This document shows, piece after piece, positions 25,801 to 38,095 of a stretch of 64,000 bases of DNA. Below the pieces are notes generated by a model, which ran no database searches, was not told the origin of the DNA, and saw only the letters and a list, made by a program, of their open reading frames with translations. Position 1 is the stretch's first letter. The number at the start of each line of letters is the position of its first letter. The position numbers and the translations under genes were made by a program. This DNA is from Eudorina sp. 2006-703-Eu-15 (lineage: Eukaryota; Chlorophyta; Chlorophyceae; Chlamydomonadales; Volvocaceae): contig BDSI01000065.1 in assembly GCA_003117195.1 (NCBI GenBank), positions 540,723 to 604,722 of the forward strand. The letters are read 5' to 3'.

Positions 25801-28796
25801 GTGAGGCGCACCTACCTACCTGGGGGAGGGGCAGGCGGGTGGGAAGGCGGATGGGGGAGGGGCAGGCGGGTGGGAAGGCGGGTGGGAAGGCGGATGGTAT
25901 GGGGTGAACTCGAACGAAGAGATGATATCCTGGAACGAACCGCGTGGGGCATGGAGACATGGATGTGAAGGTACGTAGGGGAGGAAGGACGGAGGAGAGG
26001 AGGGAAAGGGAGAGCGAGCAGCGAAGCGCGCGGGAAAGCGGGCTGGGCGAGGGTGGAGGGAGCGAACGAAAGGGTGTTTGCGAAATGCGAAGTTGCCGGG
26101 TTTCAGCTCCCTGCCTCCATACCTCCCTCTCGCCCCGCTTGCCTCTCGCCCCGCTTGCCTCTCGCCCCTCTTCCCTCCCGCAACGCTTATCGCCCCAGGG
26201 CCGAGGCGCACATCATGGCGATGCTGGTGATCGTGGTGTGGGTCAAGATGCTCGCGCTGGCGGGCGTGTTCCGGGCCACGGGACCCAAACTGCGGATCAT
26301 GAGGGCGATGGTGGGTGCAATAAAGCGGTGATGGTGGGTGCAGAGCAGGGACGATGGTGGATGCAGAGCAGGGACGATGGTGGGTGCAGAGCGGGGGGTG
26401 CAGAGCAGATGGGTGGTTACAAGACAGGGGTGGTGGTGGCGGCAGAGAAGTGGCGATGGCGTGTGCAGAGCAGGGCTGCAGCGGTGATGGTGGGTCAGCC
26501 GCGCCCATCTTCCGCCCGGCCCTACCTTGCATAAGGACTCTTCTATCAGTTTGCCTTTTCCAGATTCGAGTACCCCAACCATCGTAACCACCCCAACCAC
26601 GCCGCAACCATCCTGCCGGCTGCCCACCCGTGACTCCTACCCGCCTCCTTCCTCGCGACTCCCATCCGGGACACCCGCCACATCCCCCCCCCTTCCGCCC
26701 AGATGATAAATGTGGTGGAGTTCTCGTCGCTCTACACGCTCTTCTTCTGCGCCATCAGCTTGGCCCTCTTCCTGACGCTTGTCCATGTCGAAGACGATCT
26801 GGGCACCCCGGTGCAGTCCACGCTGCTGGAGACGTGCATGAACGTCTTCCAGGTGCGGCGCTCGCTCGAATCCTGAAGGGGGTGGTACGACAGGTACGAG
26901 CGTACGACACAGATAATGGTATGATACCAAACTAAAACCAGGACCCGGGCTCGTCATCCAAAACTCGAAATAGATTGGGCACATCTGAGGCGCGCATCCT
27001 TGGAGGTTTCTCCATTTTGATGGATTGTAAACGCGTGCCAGCCAGTGGTAGATTCTTGGTTTCATAAATAGCGACACAGGCGTCGTTCGGTGTACGACAC
27101 GGTGCATGGCATGTGTTGTTGCCATCGTCACACGCGCAGATCACGCTGGCTGCCGCCAACTACCAGATGTACGAGCTGGATCCGTTTGCTATCGTGCTAT
27201 ACTTCACCTGGACCATCCTGTCGACCATCCTCCTGCTGTCATTCCTCATCGCCATCTTGTCGTACGACTTCACGGTACGGTACGGCACGGGCCGTATTTG
27301 TCGGCAGTGCAATGCCGCCTGGACGGTTTCTTTCACACTCTGTGCAAGTGTCCAATTTCGCGCTGGTATGGTCCCTCCCCGATCGGAACATGTGCTGGAG
27401 CGGCACGGAGTGGGATTTCATCGGATGTGATGAATCACGCTCATGTGCCGTACAACAGTGAGACCGTACACGCGTGTCATCATGACAGCGTGGCTGCAAT
27501 CTTCTACCCGTTGCCCCCCTTCCCCCTAGCTTACGTGTTCGTCGTGTGGTGGGTGCTGTCTGTTCATAGGCGTAGCGCCTCACATACACGCCTGGTATTG
27601 TATACGACACCGTGTACGGCACTGTGTACGGCACGCAGGTGGGTGTGGCGGTTGCGGAGCAGGAATGGCTGGTGGTGTTTGGGGCCTACCTACTCAAGAC
27701 GCAGCGGCTGCTGGGGGACTCGGTCGTACAGCAGCTCAAGGCGGACGACTTGCAGCGGTGCCACGACATGGGCGGCTTCCAGACGCCCGTGGGAGGTGCG
27801 TGCGTGAGATGTCCTACAGCGCAGTACATGCCGTACAGTATGTACCTTGTACGTCGCCATACCAAGTGCCGTCAGTCGAGTACCATCCGAGCGTTGCGTT
27901 CCTCTTCAGGGTATGTAGCGGTAGCGCCGACGACATACATGCACGCATGCCCGGGTCAGAGCCACGGAACTAGGTCCTTCCAAAAACCCACCGCTTGAGA
28001 GAGCCGGAGCGAGGAGGGCCCCCCCCTGGAGGAGATCTCCCCCTACGTAGCAGGAGATCTCCCCCTTGTGAAAATCTCTCCTACGTACGGGATGAGGCCC
28101 CCTCTCCGCACGAGGTCCTGTAACCCCCATCCCATGCTTCCCAACAGACGGCGGGGTCTATCTGCTGTCTGCAGTGGTAGCTACGTACCCGGCTGGCTGT
28201 TGCCTGCTGCAGAGGCCAAGACCAACCTGCCCGCCAAGCACACCGCCATCCCCGCCAAGCTCTTCGTCATATGGGAGGACACCACCACCTGGCCCCCGGA
28301 GTTCCGGAGCAAGATGGAGGGACACCGAGATGGAGCAGTGCGACCCGTAGTCGTCGACGACGCCGCTGCTGCTGCGCAACCAATGTCCAGAAAAGGGACA
28401 AAGACGAGTAGCTGTGGGGCCGCAGCAGAGAGCCAGCAGGGAGCCAGCAGGGAGCCAGCAGGGAAAGCCCTGGTAAGCTAGGTAAGCCCTCCGCGAGGTC
28501 TTGCTTTTGCATGTTACCTGGCGACCGTGGCTGCTGCACACCTCGGGGCCGATCCGGAAACATAGCATCCTTCCCGATGTACGTAATAAGGATAGCAATC
28601 CATCCTAGGACGGATGCTCGCTTCATTAAATCCGAGCGCTTTCCATCAACTTGCTCCCGGAATAAACGTTGTTATAGCATGCATGCACAAGGGTATTAAG
28701 TAAGGGTACAAAATTGCTTGCGTGCAGGTGTTGCCGCCGCCGCCCCGGGAGCCCCGCAGTCCTCTCGAGGACCCCGTCTGCCGCCTAAAGGCATGA
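19834..28796 (+). CDS. Ankyrin-repeat TRP-type cation channel
   Basis: Fifteen exons: 19834-20074, 20521-20716, 22170-22269, 22652-22753, 23237-23291, 23776-23866, 24110-24259, 24620-24755, 25554-25771, 26199-26310, 26703-26852, 27140-27274, 27639-27795, 28213-28472, 28728-28796; 723 codons plus TGA, all phases consistent. The N-terminus holds ankyrin-type repeats (GSTPLYRAVGFRQTEIVELL, then ERGADIRHVNKDGNN). Pre-S1 is KQYLQWQWRLYGRRFF. Membrane segments include ISMLLLVTYIAITSAY (S1), AAELLLLPLCVWAVGQEV (S2), LWNLLDLGALLLLVALGAV (S3), IMAMLVIVVWVKMLALAG (S4), SLYTLFFCAISLALFLTL (S5) and YFTWTILSTILLLSFLIAIL (S6), with the pore loop between S5 and S6. The layout resembles TRPV/ankyrin-TRP channels; such channels in Chlamydomonas act in mechano- and thermosensation. 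Least certain points are the acceptor of exon 4, the donor of exon 7 and the last exon. Confidence 0.8.
20199..20289 (+). repeat. 39-bp inverted repeat (hairpin) in TRP intron 1
   Basis: Arms 20199-20237 and 20251-20289 are complementary over 39 bases with two mismatches, separated by a 13-base loop. It lies within intron 20075-20520. It could be a microRNA-like precursor or a small inverted-repeat element. Confidence 0.85.
20717..22169 (+). other. Large TRP intron 2, possible missed ankyrin exons or inserted repeat
   Basis: At 1,453 bases this is the largest intron of the gene and separates the ankyrin segment from exon 3. It contains a (ca)n run near 21799-21822 and no exon I can defend. 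The flanking exons join in phase without it. Confidence 0.5.
25366..25510 (+). repeat. Degenerate 12-bp repeat in TRP intron 8
   Basis: Ten or more degenerate copies of a 12-bp unit, cctgcgcctccg or cctttgcctccg, lie in the intron 24756-25553 just upstream of exon 9. Confidence 0.85.
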
Positions 28797-30306
28797 ACGC
28801 CGAGACGACGCGCCTTCGACGACGACTCCCCCGGACCCGAGAAGGAGTCGAAGGTGTCGAAAGCCAGCAGCTCCTGCTGCCAGCGTCCTGGGACCCCGCA
28901 AATGACCAGGCCGCCGCCGGATGCATGCGTGCTGGGTCGTCGGGTTGGGTCAAGAAAGGATGGGACGGCAGCCAAAAGGATACCACCACTCCACTCGGCG
29001 CGCAAGGCACCAACAGGAGCGTGCTGCAAATCGCGACGTTGTCGGCGCTGGTGGCGGCGGGTTTCATGTGGGATAATAAGGTGGAGTGAGGCGGCGTTCG
29101 TTGGGGGCGGGGTGCGTGGAGCTCGCGTGAGTGGACGGAGAGGCTCTATCTGATTACTCTGATAGGGCGTGCGTGTTCATTCGTAGCCGCGCGGCGCGCG
29201 GCGCGCGGGCGGCTGGGTGATTTTGCATCTTTGCATGCAGCAGCGTGCATTCAACGGTTAAATAAATGGACTGCGGAAGGAGCCTGGATGGAACGCCGGA
29301 AGGGTGGGTGGGCGGGGTCCCTAGGGACACGGGAGTGCGGTGCGGTGCGGTGCGGTGCGGTGCGGTGTGGTGCGGTGCGGTGCGGTGCGGTGTGGTGTGG
29401 TGCGGTGCGGTGCGGTGCGGTGCGGTGCATACATTCCATCCGCACGATACTTACCCGTTACCTGCTACAATTTATTTACCGGAGAAACTGAGTATGTGTG
29501 TCTGTGTGTATATGTGAGTATTGGGAACTGTATGTAGATATATATGCATGTCCTTCGGCGGGCATACATGGCTCATCAAGTGCGTACTGCATGCATGCCG
29601 GGTAGCTTTTATGGTGTATCTATGTGTGTGGTCAGTGCGGTCGTTTTTGTTTTTCATTTAGACTCTCTCGCTCGCCGCACAGTTTGATGAATGCGTGCCT
29701 TGCTGCCCTCCACTGGTGGCATCTATCGATACACACGGGTGCGTGCGGCATGGCTAAATACCTACATGTATGTGTGTGGCACGGTCACCCGCCGTGTCCA
29801 CGCACTGTCACAACATTATGCGTGATCAGTAATACTGGTGTACGGTATTGATACTGATGTACGGTATCTCGCACATACAACGAAAGCCGTTTGTTGTGCG
29901 GTGTGTATGCATGGCTGACTGACTTGCTTGGCGATGAATCGCTGAACCATGCATACCGTCCATATATACGTCGAAGCAAAATGCTCTAGACTGTATGATG
30001 AACGAGCGCGAGAGCATCACGGGACGCGGGAAGGTAGGACCGGGCCCAGGCAGGAGGAGATAGAGGAACTGTCCCGTTGCTTGGAATGATGAAGGAACAT
30101 TATTGCTCGCTGTTGGCCCTCTCGACCTTCGTTGTTTATATATCCCTCGACCGAATGAATGAATGGCAGCACATACAGTAGCTCGCACGGCGCGCGGTCA
30201 CCGTTGACCCGCCGCGCGCGGGGTCCTCTATCTATCTCTCGAGGACGCATGGACAGCTGAGAAGACAATGATGTTGGTGTGTTATTTTGCAGCCCTTGGT
30301 TGAGCC
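28797..30306. other. Intergenic region downstream of the TRP channel gene
   Basis: It includes the TRP 3' UTR, an open stretch continuing in the TRP frame past the stop to about 29153, a (ggtgc)n array at about 29337-29428, and AT-richer sequence with no recognised gene. Bases 30256-30296 duplicate a segment inside the neighbouring element (see 35557-35597). Confidence 0.55.
29337..29428 (+). repeat. 5-bp (ggtgc)n microsatellite
   Basis: About 18 copies of ggtgc with occasional ggtgt, without interruption. Confidence 0.95.
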
Positions 30307-30375
30307 AGCGACTGGACCGGACAACCGTGCTCCGAGCATGCTCGCTAATTACCGGACTAGCCGGCAGCGAGCATC
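30307..30375 (+). repeat. Left terminal inverted repeat
   Basis: 69 bases starting agcgactggaccggacaacc; the reverse complement of 38421-38489 apart from three positions. It contains the inner palindrome gagcatgctc. Confidence 0.85.
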
Positions 30376-30767
30376 ACACCGCAATTCGCCATGATAATAG
30401 CTTACAACTATATAATTAATTCCGCCCTATTAATGAATGATGCGAGCATGGTAGTTACCCCGCTTTCCGAGGCGAACGCTTCCAAGACATTAGCACCTAA
30501 GTCCTCTTCCGCACTACGCGGCGAATCTCCCATCAAAATGGTTGTAAAGATACAACTCTGATAATGATCTTCTTTTATGAGGAGAGCATGTTCGTTTGCC
30601 GAAGGATTTGGAGAACTGCCTGCCGAGCAGAGGCCTTCATGCCCACCGTAAAAACAGCCACGCGCTAAAATTCAGGTCATTGTAGTCCTCCATATGTAAT
30701 AGCTAGAATGAAATGAGCGTGAAAGCACATGGACTTACCGTCGAAATAAGACTGGCGCGCTCTTCGC

Positions 30768-31860
30768 TGCTCGCTATTCTCGCTGTCCATGGAACCTGAG
30801 CTCTCGAGCCCGCGGCAGACCGAACAGCTTCAGCATTCATAAATTAATATATCACGCGTTCTGTCCGGCGAGCTTGCGCCATTACCACGGATTTGCGGTC
30901 AGTTGCGGCGTCGGTGCTCGCTGTCCATGGAACCGGAGCTCTTGAGCCCGTGGCAAAGGGGTCAACGCTGAGCCGCAGCAGTAGCTTCAAATCCATCCTT
31001 CTAATAGTTTTGTCCGGCGAGCTTGCGCCCCAGCCGGGGATTTGCGGTCAGTTGCGGCGTTGGTGCTCGCTGTGCATCGAACCGGAGCTCTTGCGCCCGC
31101 GGCGGAGTGATCAAAGCTGAACCGCAGCAGTAACCTCAAATCCATCCTTTTAATAGGTTTGTCCAGCGAGCTTGCCCCCTTGCCGGAGACTTGCGGTCAA
31201 TTGCGACGTCGGTGCTCGCTGTCCATGGAACCGGAGCTCTTAAGCCCGTGGCAAAGGGGTCAACGCTGAGCCGCAGCAGTAGCTTCAAATCCATCCTTTT
31301 AATAGTTTTGTCCGGCGAGCTTGCGACCCAGCCGGGGATTTGCGGTCAGTTGCGGCGTCGGTGCTCGCTGTCCATGGAACCGGAGCTCTTGAGCCCGCGG
31401 CAAAGGAGTCAACGCTGAGCCGCAGCAATAGCTTCAAATCCATCCTTCTAATAGTTTTGTCCGGCGAGCTTGCGCCCCAGCCGGGGATTTGCGGTCAGTT
31501 GCGGCTTTGGTGCTCGCTGTGCATCGAACCGGAGCTCTTGCGCCTGCGGCGGAGTGATCAAAGCTGAACCGCAGCAGCAACCTCAAATCCATCCTTTTAA
31601 TAGGTTTGTCCAGCGAGCTTGCGCCCCAGCCGGGGACTTGCGGTCAGTTGCGGCGTTGGTGCTCGCTGTGCATCGAACCGGAGCTCTTGCGCCCGCGGCG
31701 GAGTGATCAAAGCTGAGCCGCAGCAGTAGCTTCAAATCCATCCTTTTAATAGGTTTGTCGGGCGAACTTGCCCCCCTGCCGGGGACTTGTGGCCAGGTGG
31801 GGCTAGCTGTGCATCGAACCGGACCTCTTGCGCCCGCGGCGGAGAGATCAAAGCTGAAGC
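30768..31860 (+). repeat. Left subterminal tandem array, about 149-bp unit
   Basis: About eight copies marked by gtgctcgctgtccatggaac or gtgctcgctgtgcatcgaac at roughly 30780, 30915, 31065, 31213, 31361, 31512, 31661 and 31806. Copies are 85-97% alike by eye. Short reading frames in each copy are repeat artefacts. Confidence 0.9.
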
Positions 31861-32099
31861 ATTCCCATACATAACTGTCAATCATTTAAAAATCTCATCT
31901 GCTTAGGTAGCTCCACATTGATGAAGTTATGTTGTCTTGGATCCTGAAGTACGGAACAACGGCTTGAGGGCTTACAAGTATCAAGCATCATGCCAATAAT
32001 AAGTACACCATTGCTGATTGATCGCGAAAGCTTATTGATTGTTGAAAAGTCAGCGACCATATCCTTTCAGAGTGTGAATACTTTCAGGGGGAACTAAGA

Positions 32100-33564
32100 C
32101 CGACCATTATCGGGCAAGTAATGAATTGGTAGTTCTGGCTGATTTCATGTTTGCTCTTACTGTAATGGTAGTTGTGGGAGCTATCGCGCTTGCTTCCCTT
32201 GAGGATGCACTCGCCAGCGGTGAAGCAAACCAAACTGGAGCATACAATGTGGGTGTTTTAGAAGAGAAGGACCCGGTTTGCAGAAGAAGGTGCGACACTA
32301 ATTAACGCTTCTCCCGAGGAGCTGTCGATCCTCCACGTTGTAGGCGGCTGGAGAGTTCTCAGACCGCGTCGCTGAGCACGGCAAGTTTCGGAAGCTTGGA
32401 CAATGTCTCTTCCTCCTCGCCCTCGCGTCGGAAGACGCTCGAAACGCCAGCGCTTAGCTCGGACTCTTGGGGTGTACGAGAATGCCGTTAGGAGCTCCTT
32501 TACCGAGTTCATGATTAAGTTGCTCACAGGCCAGCGGCGCAGCGTTCTGAACTTGGCACGTTGGCGGCGGAGCGGGTTGCGGCGGCAACGGCACAGGTGG
32601 CAGCGGCCATTTTGACAGCAGGGAAACGACTGGGCGAGGGGCGGGCTTGTGAGTACCACGTACACTGCCTTTGATAGGGGACATGCAACATGCTACGCGG
32701 CGCGTTAGGGTCTGGATAAGGAAATCGTAGCTGGGCAACGCTTGCTGGCATCACCCTGTTTACCGCCTTGTTAAGCCTTTGAGGGGGATGCCGCACACTA
32801 GGCTTCACACTGGGACAATCGATAGATGGGCGCGGGACGGGGCCTGTGGATGCCTTGCGGGTTCATATTTGGCGGTGATGAATCGCGCGGGGCTTCATAA
32901 TTTAAATTCAAGGGGCAAGGGGATAGCCATGTGGCTGGGATTTGTGGGCGGCGTGCTGGTTGACTTGGTATGATTACACAAGGGATACAAGGTGCTGTCC
33001 TTCAGCCTTAACGACTGCCTGTCCCTTTTTGCCATTCACAGGGCACAGCGGCGCAGCGTTCTGAACTTGACAAATTGGCGATGGAGGGGGCAGCTGCAGC
33101 AACGGTACAGGTAGCACTGGTCATACTGACAGCAGGTAAACGACTGGGTGCGGGGCGGGCTTGTGGATACCAGGCATATTGCCTTCGACTGGGAACATGC
33201 AACATGCTACGCGGAACTAAAGGGTTACGGAATGCAGCTGCGCAACGCTTGCTGGCATTACCCTGTTTACCGCCTTGTTTAGCTTTTGACGGGGATGTTG
33301 TGCAGTAGGCTTCACGCTTGGGCAATCGACAGAAGGCCACGGGGCGGGGCCTGTGGATGCCTTGCGAATCTATGTTCGGCGGCGATGAGTCACGGCAGGC
33401 TTGCTGACCTAATCGTCAGGCTCGCAGCTGTTGCATCGAATTTATGCGCGAGATCCAGTTACGGATTCCACGTGCTGGTGCTACTGGATGGCCAGGATCT
33501 GTGGGTTCAACTCCCGCAAGCACCATATCAGCCTGCCAAAGCCGGCGATGCCCATGTCACGTAA
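32100..33564 (+). pseudogene. Spliced-looking gene fragment within the element, unknown product
   Basis: Two exons join in phase: 33042-33135 (acceptor ttcacag, donor cag/gtaaac) and 33428-33564 (acceptor ctcgcag), ending in TAA at 33562-33564. They encode an Ala-rich helix containing EGAAAATVQVALVILTA, then a tail with HVLVLLDGQDLWVQLPQAP. A second copy of the first exon lies at about 32530-32622, with a two-base deletion near its start and a damaged donor (gg for gt). Upstream, near 32100-32293, an open frame has one hydrophobic segment, FMFALTVMVVVGAIALASL, and ends in TAA. I do not recognise any of these. Confidence 0.4.
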
Positions 33565-33814
33565 CCTGACTGCTGTTTTTTACCGTGCTCTTGAGGGAAG
33601 AGTCGGCTAAAGTAGTTTTGGATTATGATTGCGTACGAACTTTTGTCATTTCATGAATGAATAAACGTTACAGCGGACCCCAACGGGATCATCGGTGTAT
33701 ACCAGGGCAACGCCCCAGCAGGCCCCACCGCCAAGGCGGCAGGACACCACAACGCCGCACCCAAACAAATACCGGGCCATGACCCCACCCAGCCCGACAC
33801 CGAAACCCATCCGG

Positions 33815-35205
33815 ATCAGGCTTGCAGCACCGTTCCGATAGGACCCAAACGAATCTGGACGTGCCGCCGCACCATGAGACTCCCATCAAGGGTACCATCC
33901 GTCAGGGAAAAGGGCAGCCCGGGATTCGGTGAACAGGGAGTCGCGCACGGCCCGAATCGCATTCCTGGAATCGGCCCAGAGGTGATGAAACCCATGCGGA
34001 ACAGCCTTGCAGCACCGTTCCGATAGGACCCAAACGAATCTGGACGTGCCGCCGCACCATGAGACTCCCATCAAGGGTAGCATCCATCAGGGAAAAGGGC
34101 AGCCCGGGATTCGGTGAACAGGGAGTCGCGCACGGCCCGAATCGCATTCCTGGAATCGGCCCAGGGGTGATGAAACCCATGCGGAACAGCCTTGCAGCAC
34201 CGTTTTCGATCGCAACCCAAACGAATCTGGACGTGCCGCCGCACCATGAGACTCCCATCATGGGTACCATCCGTCAGGGAAAAGGGCAGCCCGGGATTCG
34301 GTGAACAGGGAGTCGCGCACGGCCCGAATCGCATTCCTGGAATCGGCCCAGGGGTGATGAAACCCATGCGGAACAGCCTTGCAGCACCGTTTTCGATCGC
34401 AACCCAAACGAATCTGGACGTGCCGCCGCACCATGAGACTCCCATCATGGGTACCATCCGTCAGGGAAAAGGGCAGCCCGGGATTCGGTGAACAGGGAGT
34501 CGCGCACGGCCCGAATCGCATTCCTGGAATCGGCCCAGGGGTGATGAAACCCATGCGGAACAGCCTTGCAGCACCGTTCCGATAGGACCCAAACGAATCT
34601 GGACGTGCCGCCGCACCATGAGACTCCCATCATGGGTACCATCCGTCAGGGAAAAGGGCAGCCCGGGATTCGGTGAACAGGGAGTCGCGCACGGCCCGAA
34701 TCGCATTCCTGGAATCGGCCCAGGGGTGATGAAACCCATGCGGAACAGCCTTGCAGCACCGTTCCGATAGGACCCAAACGAATCTGCACGTGCCGCCGCA
34801 CCATGAGACTCCCATCAAGGGTACCATCCATCAGGGAAAAGGGCAGCCCGGGATTCGGTGAACAGGGAGTCGCGCACGGCCCGAATCGCATTCCTGGAAT
34901 CGGCCCAGGGGTGAAACCCATGCGGAACAGCCTTGCAGCACCGTTTTCGATCGCAACCCAAACGAATCTGGACGTGCCGCCGCACCATGAGACTCCCATC
35001 AAGGGTACCATCCGTCAGGGAAAAGGGCAGCCCGAGATTCGGTGAACAGGGAGTCGCGCACGGCCCGAATCACATTCCTGGAATCGGCCCAGGGGTGAAA
35101 CCCATGCGGAACAGCCTTGCAGCACCGTTTTCGATCGCAACCCAAACGAATCTGGACGTGCCGCCGCACCATGAGACTCACATCAAGGGTACCATCCGTC
35201 AGGCG
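33815..35205 (+). repeat. Central tandem array, 185-187-bp unit
   Basis: Eight copies marked by atgagactcccatca at about 33874, 34059, 34246, 34433, 34618, 34803, 34987 and 35171. Copies are more than 95% identical, more alike than in the two outer arrays, so this array is probably younger or more recently homogenised. Two subtypes alternate, ccgttccgataggaccc and ccgttttcgatcgcaaccc. Confidence 0.95.
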
Positions 35206-36389
35206 AGAGAGCCCAGTACGGAAGCACGTTTGCTGCGTGCTGCTGATTATTGCTCAACCGTCATTGACCATTGCTCTATATTTTTATACTTACATACCAT
35301 ACATTACTGCTGTCACATACTTTTGCCATCATGCAGAATGCTGCTTTACAGCTTGACCAAGTTGACCCTGTTTTGTACGTATCATACGTTCATCCCATGG
35401 ACGCTCGCGAGAACTGTACAAGATTTTTGATGTAAAAATGCTGTCCAGTTGCCTTGTCTCTTAGCGTTCTGGCAGCTTTCGGGGCTGGCTTCGCAAGCGA
35501 CAGACGGCGACAGACCGATGACATGGCTTTCATATTGGGCCGTGAGTACGCATGCTGCTGAGAAGACAATGATGTTGGTGTGTTATTTTGCAGCCCTGGG
35601 TTCGCATTTCTTCTGCTGTTCTGCCGACGGCATCGACGGTTGACTTTCCCCAAACCCTAGGTCACTGAAACGACGTTGTACATATCACATAAATTTTGCG
35701 ATGTATATATTCCGCGAGGCTACCAGACAGGGAGCAAGTGCGCGGAAAACTAAATGGAGAACGACAGGGCTGAGTTACAACCATCTGTATTCCCATTACA
35801 GGAGAAACGTGGTTAACGAGGGACTGACTGAAGTGCCTGCTGAGGCACCTACGCTGGAGCCGGTGGAGCACAGCAGCTGTGGGGCGAGCGGCTAAGCAAA
35901 GCGGCTAGTTGTTGCAAAGCCGTGATCGCTTCGGGGGGCGCGGGGGCAGGGCGGCTGGGGCCAAGGCGGCTGGGGGCGGACAGTCCGGGCGAGGGAAGTC
36001 CACGTAGTGCGGGAAGGAACATCGAAGAAGGCACCCAAGCGCAGCCGGCGGTAGCTGAATCATCGTACTTGGATCAGAACAATGAAATAGGGCAGGGGTT
36101 GTACGGGGCTCGTGCGTGCACATGACCGATAACTGACTGACCAAGGAGGTTTGCTGAAAAAAAGAGGAAGTGTTACCTGTCGTGGTTTCATTTCGCAATA
36201 AGCGCATTGGGGAATGTCGTACAGTGACTGCCAGTCCGGTGTGCTTTGGGTGTGGTCGTGTTTCTGCTTGCGGGCCATTAAGGTTGCATTCAGCCTCTGT
36301 GTTGCAACATCCCGGACTGTGTTCGGGCACATAACCAGGACGATCTGTTGTTACAGACCAGACGCGCCCCCCAGCGTCCTGGTCCTAGG

Positions 36390-38095
36390 CGCGGGAGCAG
36401 CAGCCAGCGAGCACCGACGACCGGCCTGCCCAATTTCCTGCGGTACCGAATTAAGCTCGCCGGATACATCTACCCATATTATGTGTCGTAGGCTATAGCC
36501 GCGGCCGCATTGCTGTCTCCCGATGTACAGCGAGGGAGCAGCACTTGCATTGCCAGCGAGCACCGACGACCGGCCTGCCCAATTTCCTGCGGTACCGAAT
36601 TAAGCTCGCCGGATACATCTATTCATATTATGTGTCGTAGGCTATAGCCGCGGCCGCATTGCTGTCTCCCGGTGTAAAGCGAGGGAGCAGCACTTGCATT
36701 GCCAGCGAGCACCGACGACCAGCCCTTCCCATTTCCTGCGGTAACGCAGACAGCTCGCCGGATACATCTGTTCGAATTATGTATGGTAGACGATAGCCCC
36801 GGGCGCATGATGACCTATTGGTCTTAGAAGCGGGAGCAGCACTTGCATTGCCAGCGAGCACCGACGACCGGCCTGCCCAATTTCCTGCGGTAACGCATAC
36901 AGCTCGCCGGATACATCTATTCAAATTATGTATTGTTGGCTATAGCCCCGGGCGCAATGCTATCTCTCGGTGTTAGGTGCGGGAGCAGCACTTCCATGGC
37001 TGGCGAGCACCGACGACCGGCCTGCCCAATTTCCTGCGGTACCGAATTAAGCTCGCCGGATACATCTATCCATATTATGTGTCGTAGGCTATAGCTGCGG
37101 CCGCATTGCTGTCTCCCGATGTACAGCGAGGGAGCAGCACTTGCATTGCCAGCGAGCACCGACGACCGGCCTGCCCAATTTCCTGCGGTACCGAATTAAG
37201 CTCGCCGGATACATCTATTCATATTATGTGTCGTAGGCTATAGCCCCGGGCGCAATGCTGTCTCCCGGTGTAAAGCGAGGGAGCAGCTCTTCCATGGCTG
37301 GCGAGCACCGACGACCGGCCTGCCCAATTTCCTGCGGTAACGCATACAGCTCGCCGGATACATCTATTCAAATTATGTATTGTTGGCTATAGCCCCGGGC
37401 GCAATGCTATCTCTCGGTGTTAGGTGCGGGAGCAGCACTTCCATGGCTGGCGAGCACCGACGACCGGCCTGCCCAATTTCCTGCGGTGCCGAATTAAGCT
37501 CGCCGGATGCATCTATTCAAAATATGTATCGAAGGCTATAGCCCGGGGCGCAATGCTATCTCCCGGTGTTAGGTGCGGGAGCAGCACTTCCATGGCTGGC
37601 GAGCACCGACGACCAGCCCTTCCCATTTCCTGCGGTGCCGAATTAAGCTCGCCGGATACATCTGTTCGAATTATGTATGGTAGACGATAGCCCCGGGCGC
37701 ATGATGACCTACTGGTCTTAGAAGCGGGAGCAGCACTTGCATTGCCAGCGAGCACCGACGACCGGCCTGCCCAAGAGTCTGCGGTACCGAGTTAAGCTCG
37801 CCGGATACATCTATTCAAAATATGTATCGTAGGCTATAGCTGCGGCCGCATTGCTGTCTCCCGGTGTTAGGTGCGGGAGCAGCACTTCCAGCACCGACGA
37901 CCAGCCCTCCCCATTTCCTGCGGTAACGCAGACAGCTCGCCGGATACATCTCTTTAAAGTATTCATTTGAGAGTATGGAAACGCGCGCATTGTGACTTCC
38001 CTGTGTTATGCTCGCGAGCGCGGCTTCCATGGCCAGCGAGCAGCGACGACCGGTCCGGCCGATTTCCTGCAGTAACGCATAAAGCCGCCGGATAC
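36390..38095 (+). repeat. Right subterminal tandem array, about 149-bp unit
   Basis: About twelve copies marked by gcgagcaccgacgacc, spaced about 149 bases apart from 36405 to 38036. Read in reverse complement, the unit shares the segments tgtccggcgagctt and gtcggtgctcgctg with the left array, so the two arrays are inverted relatives. Confidence 0.9.

Noticed and set aside
33815..35205. Overlapping 60-165-codon reading frames on both strands
   Set aside because: They repeat with the 185-187-bp satellite unit on both strands and break where the unit length changes, so they are not genes.
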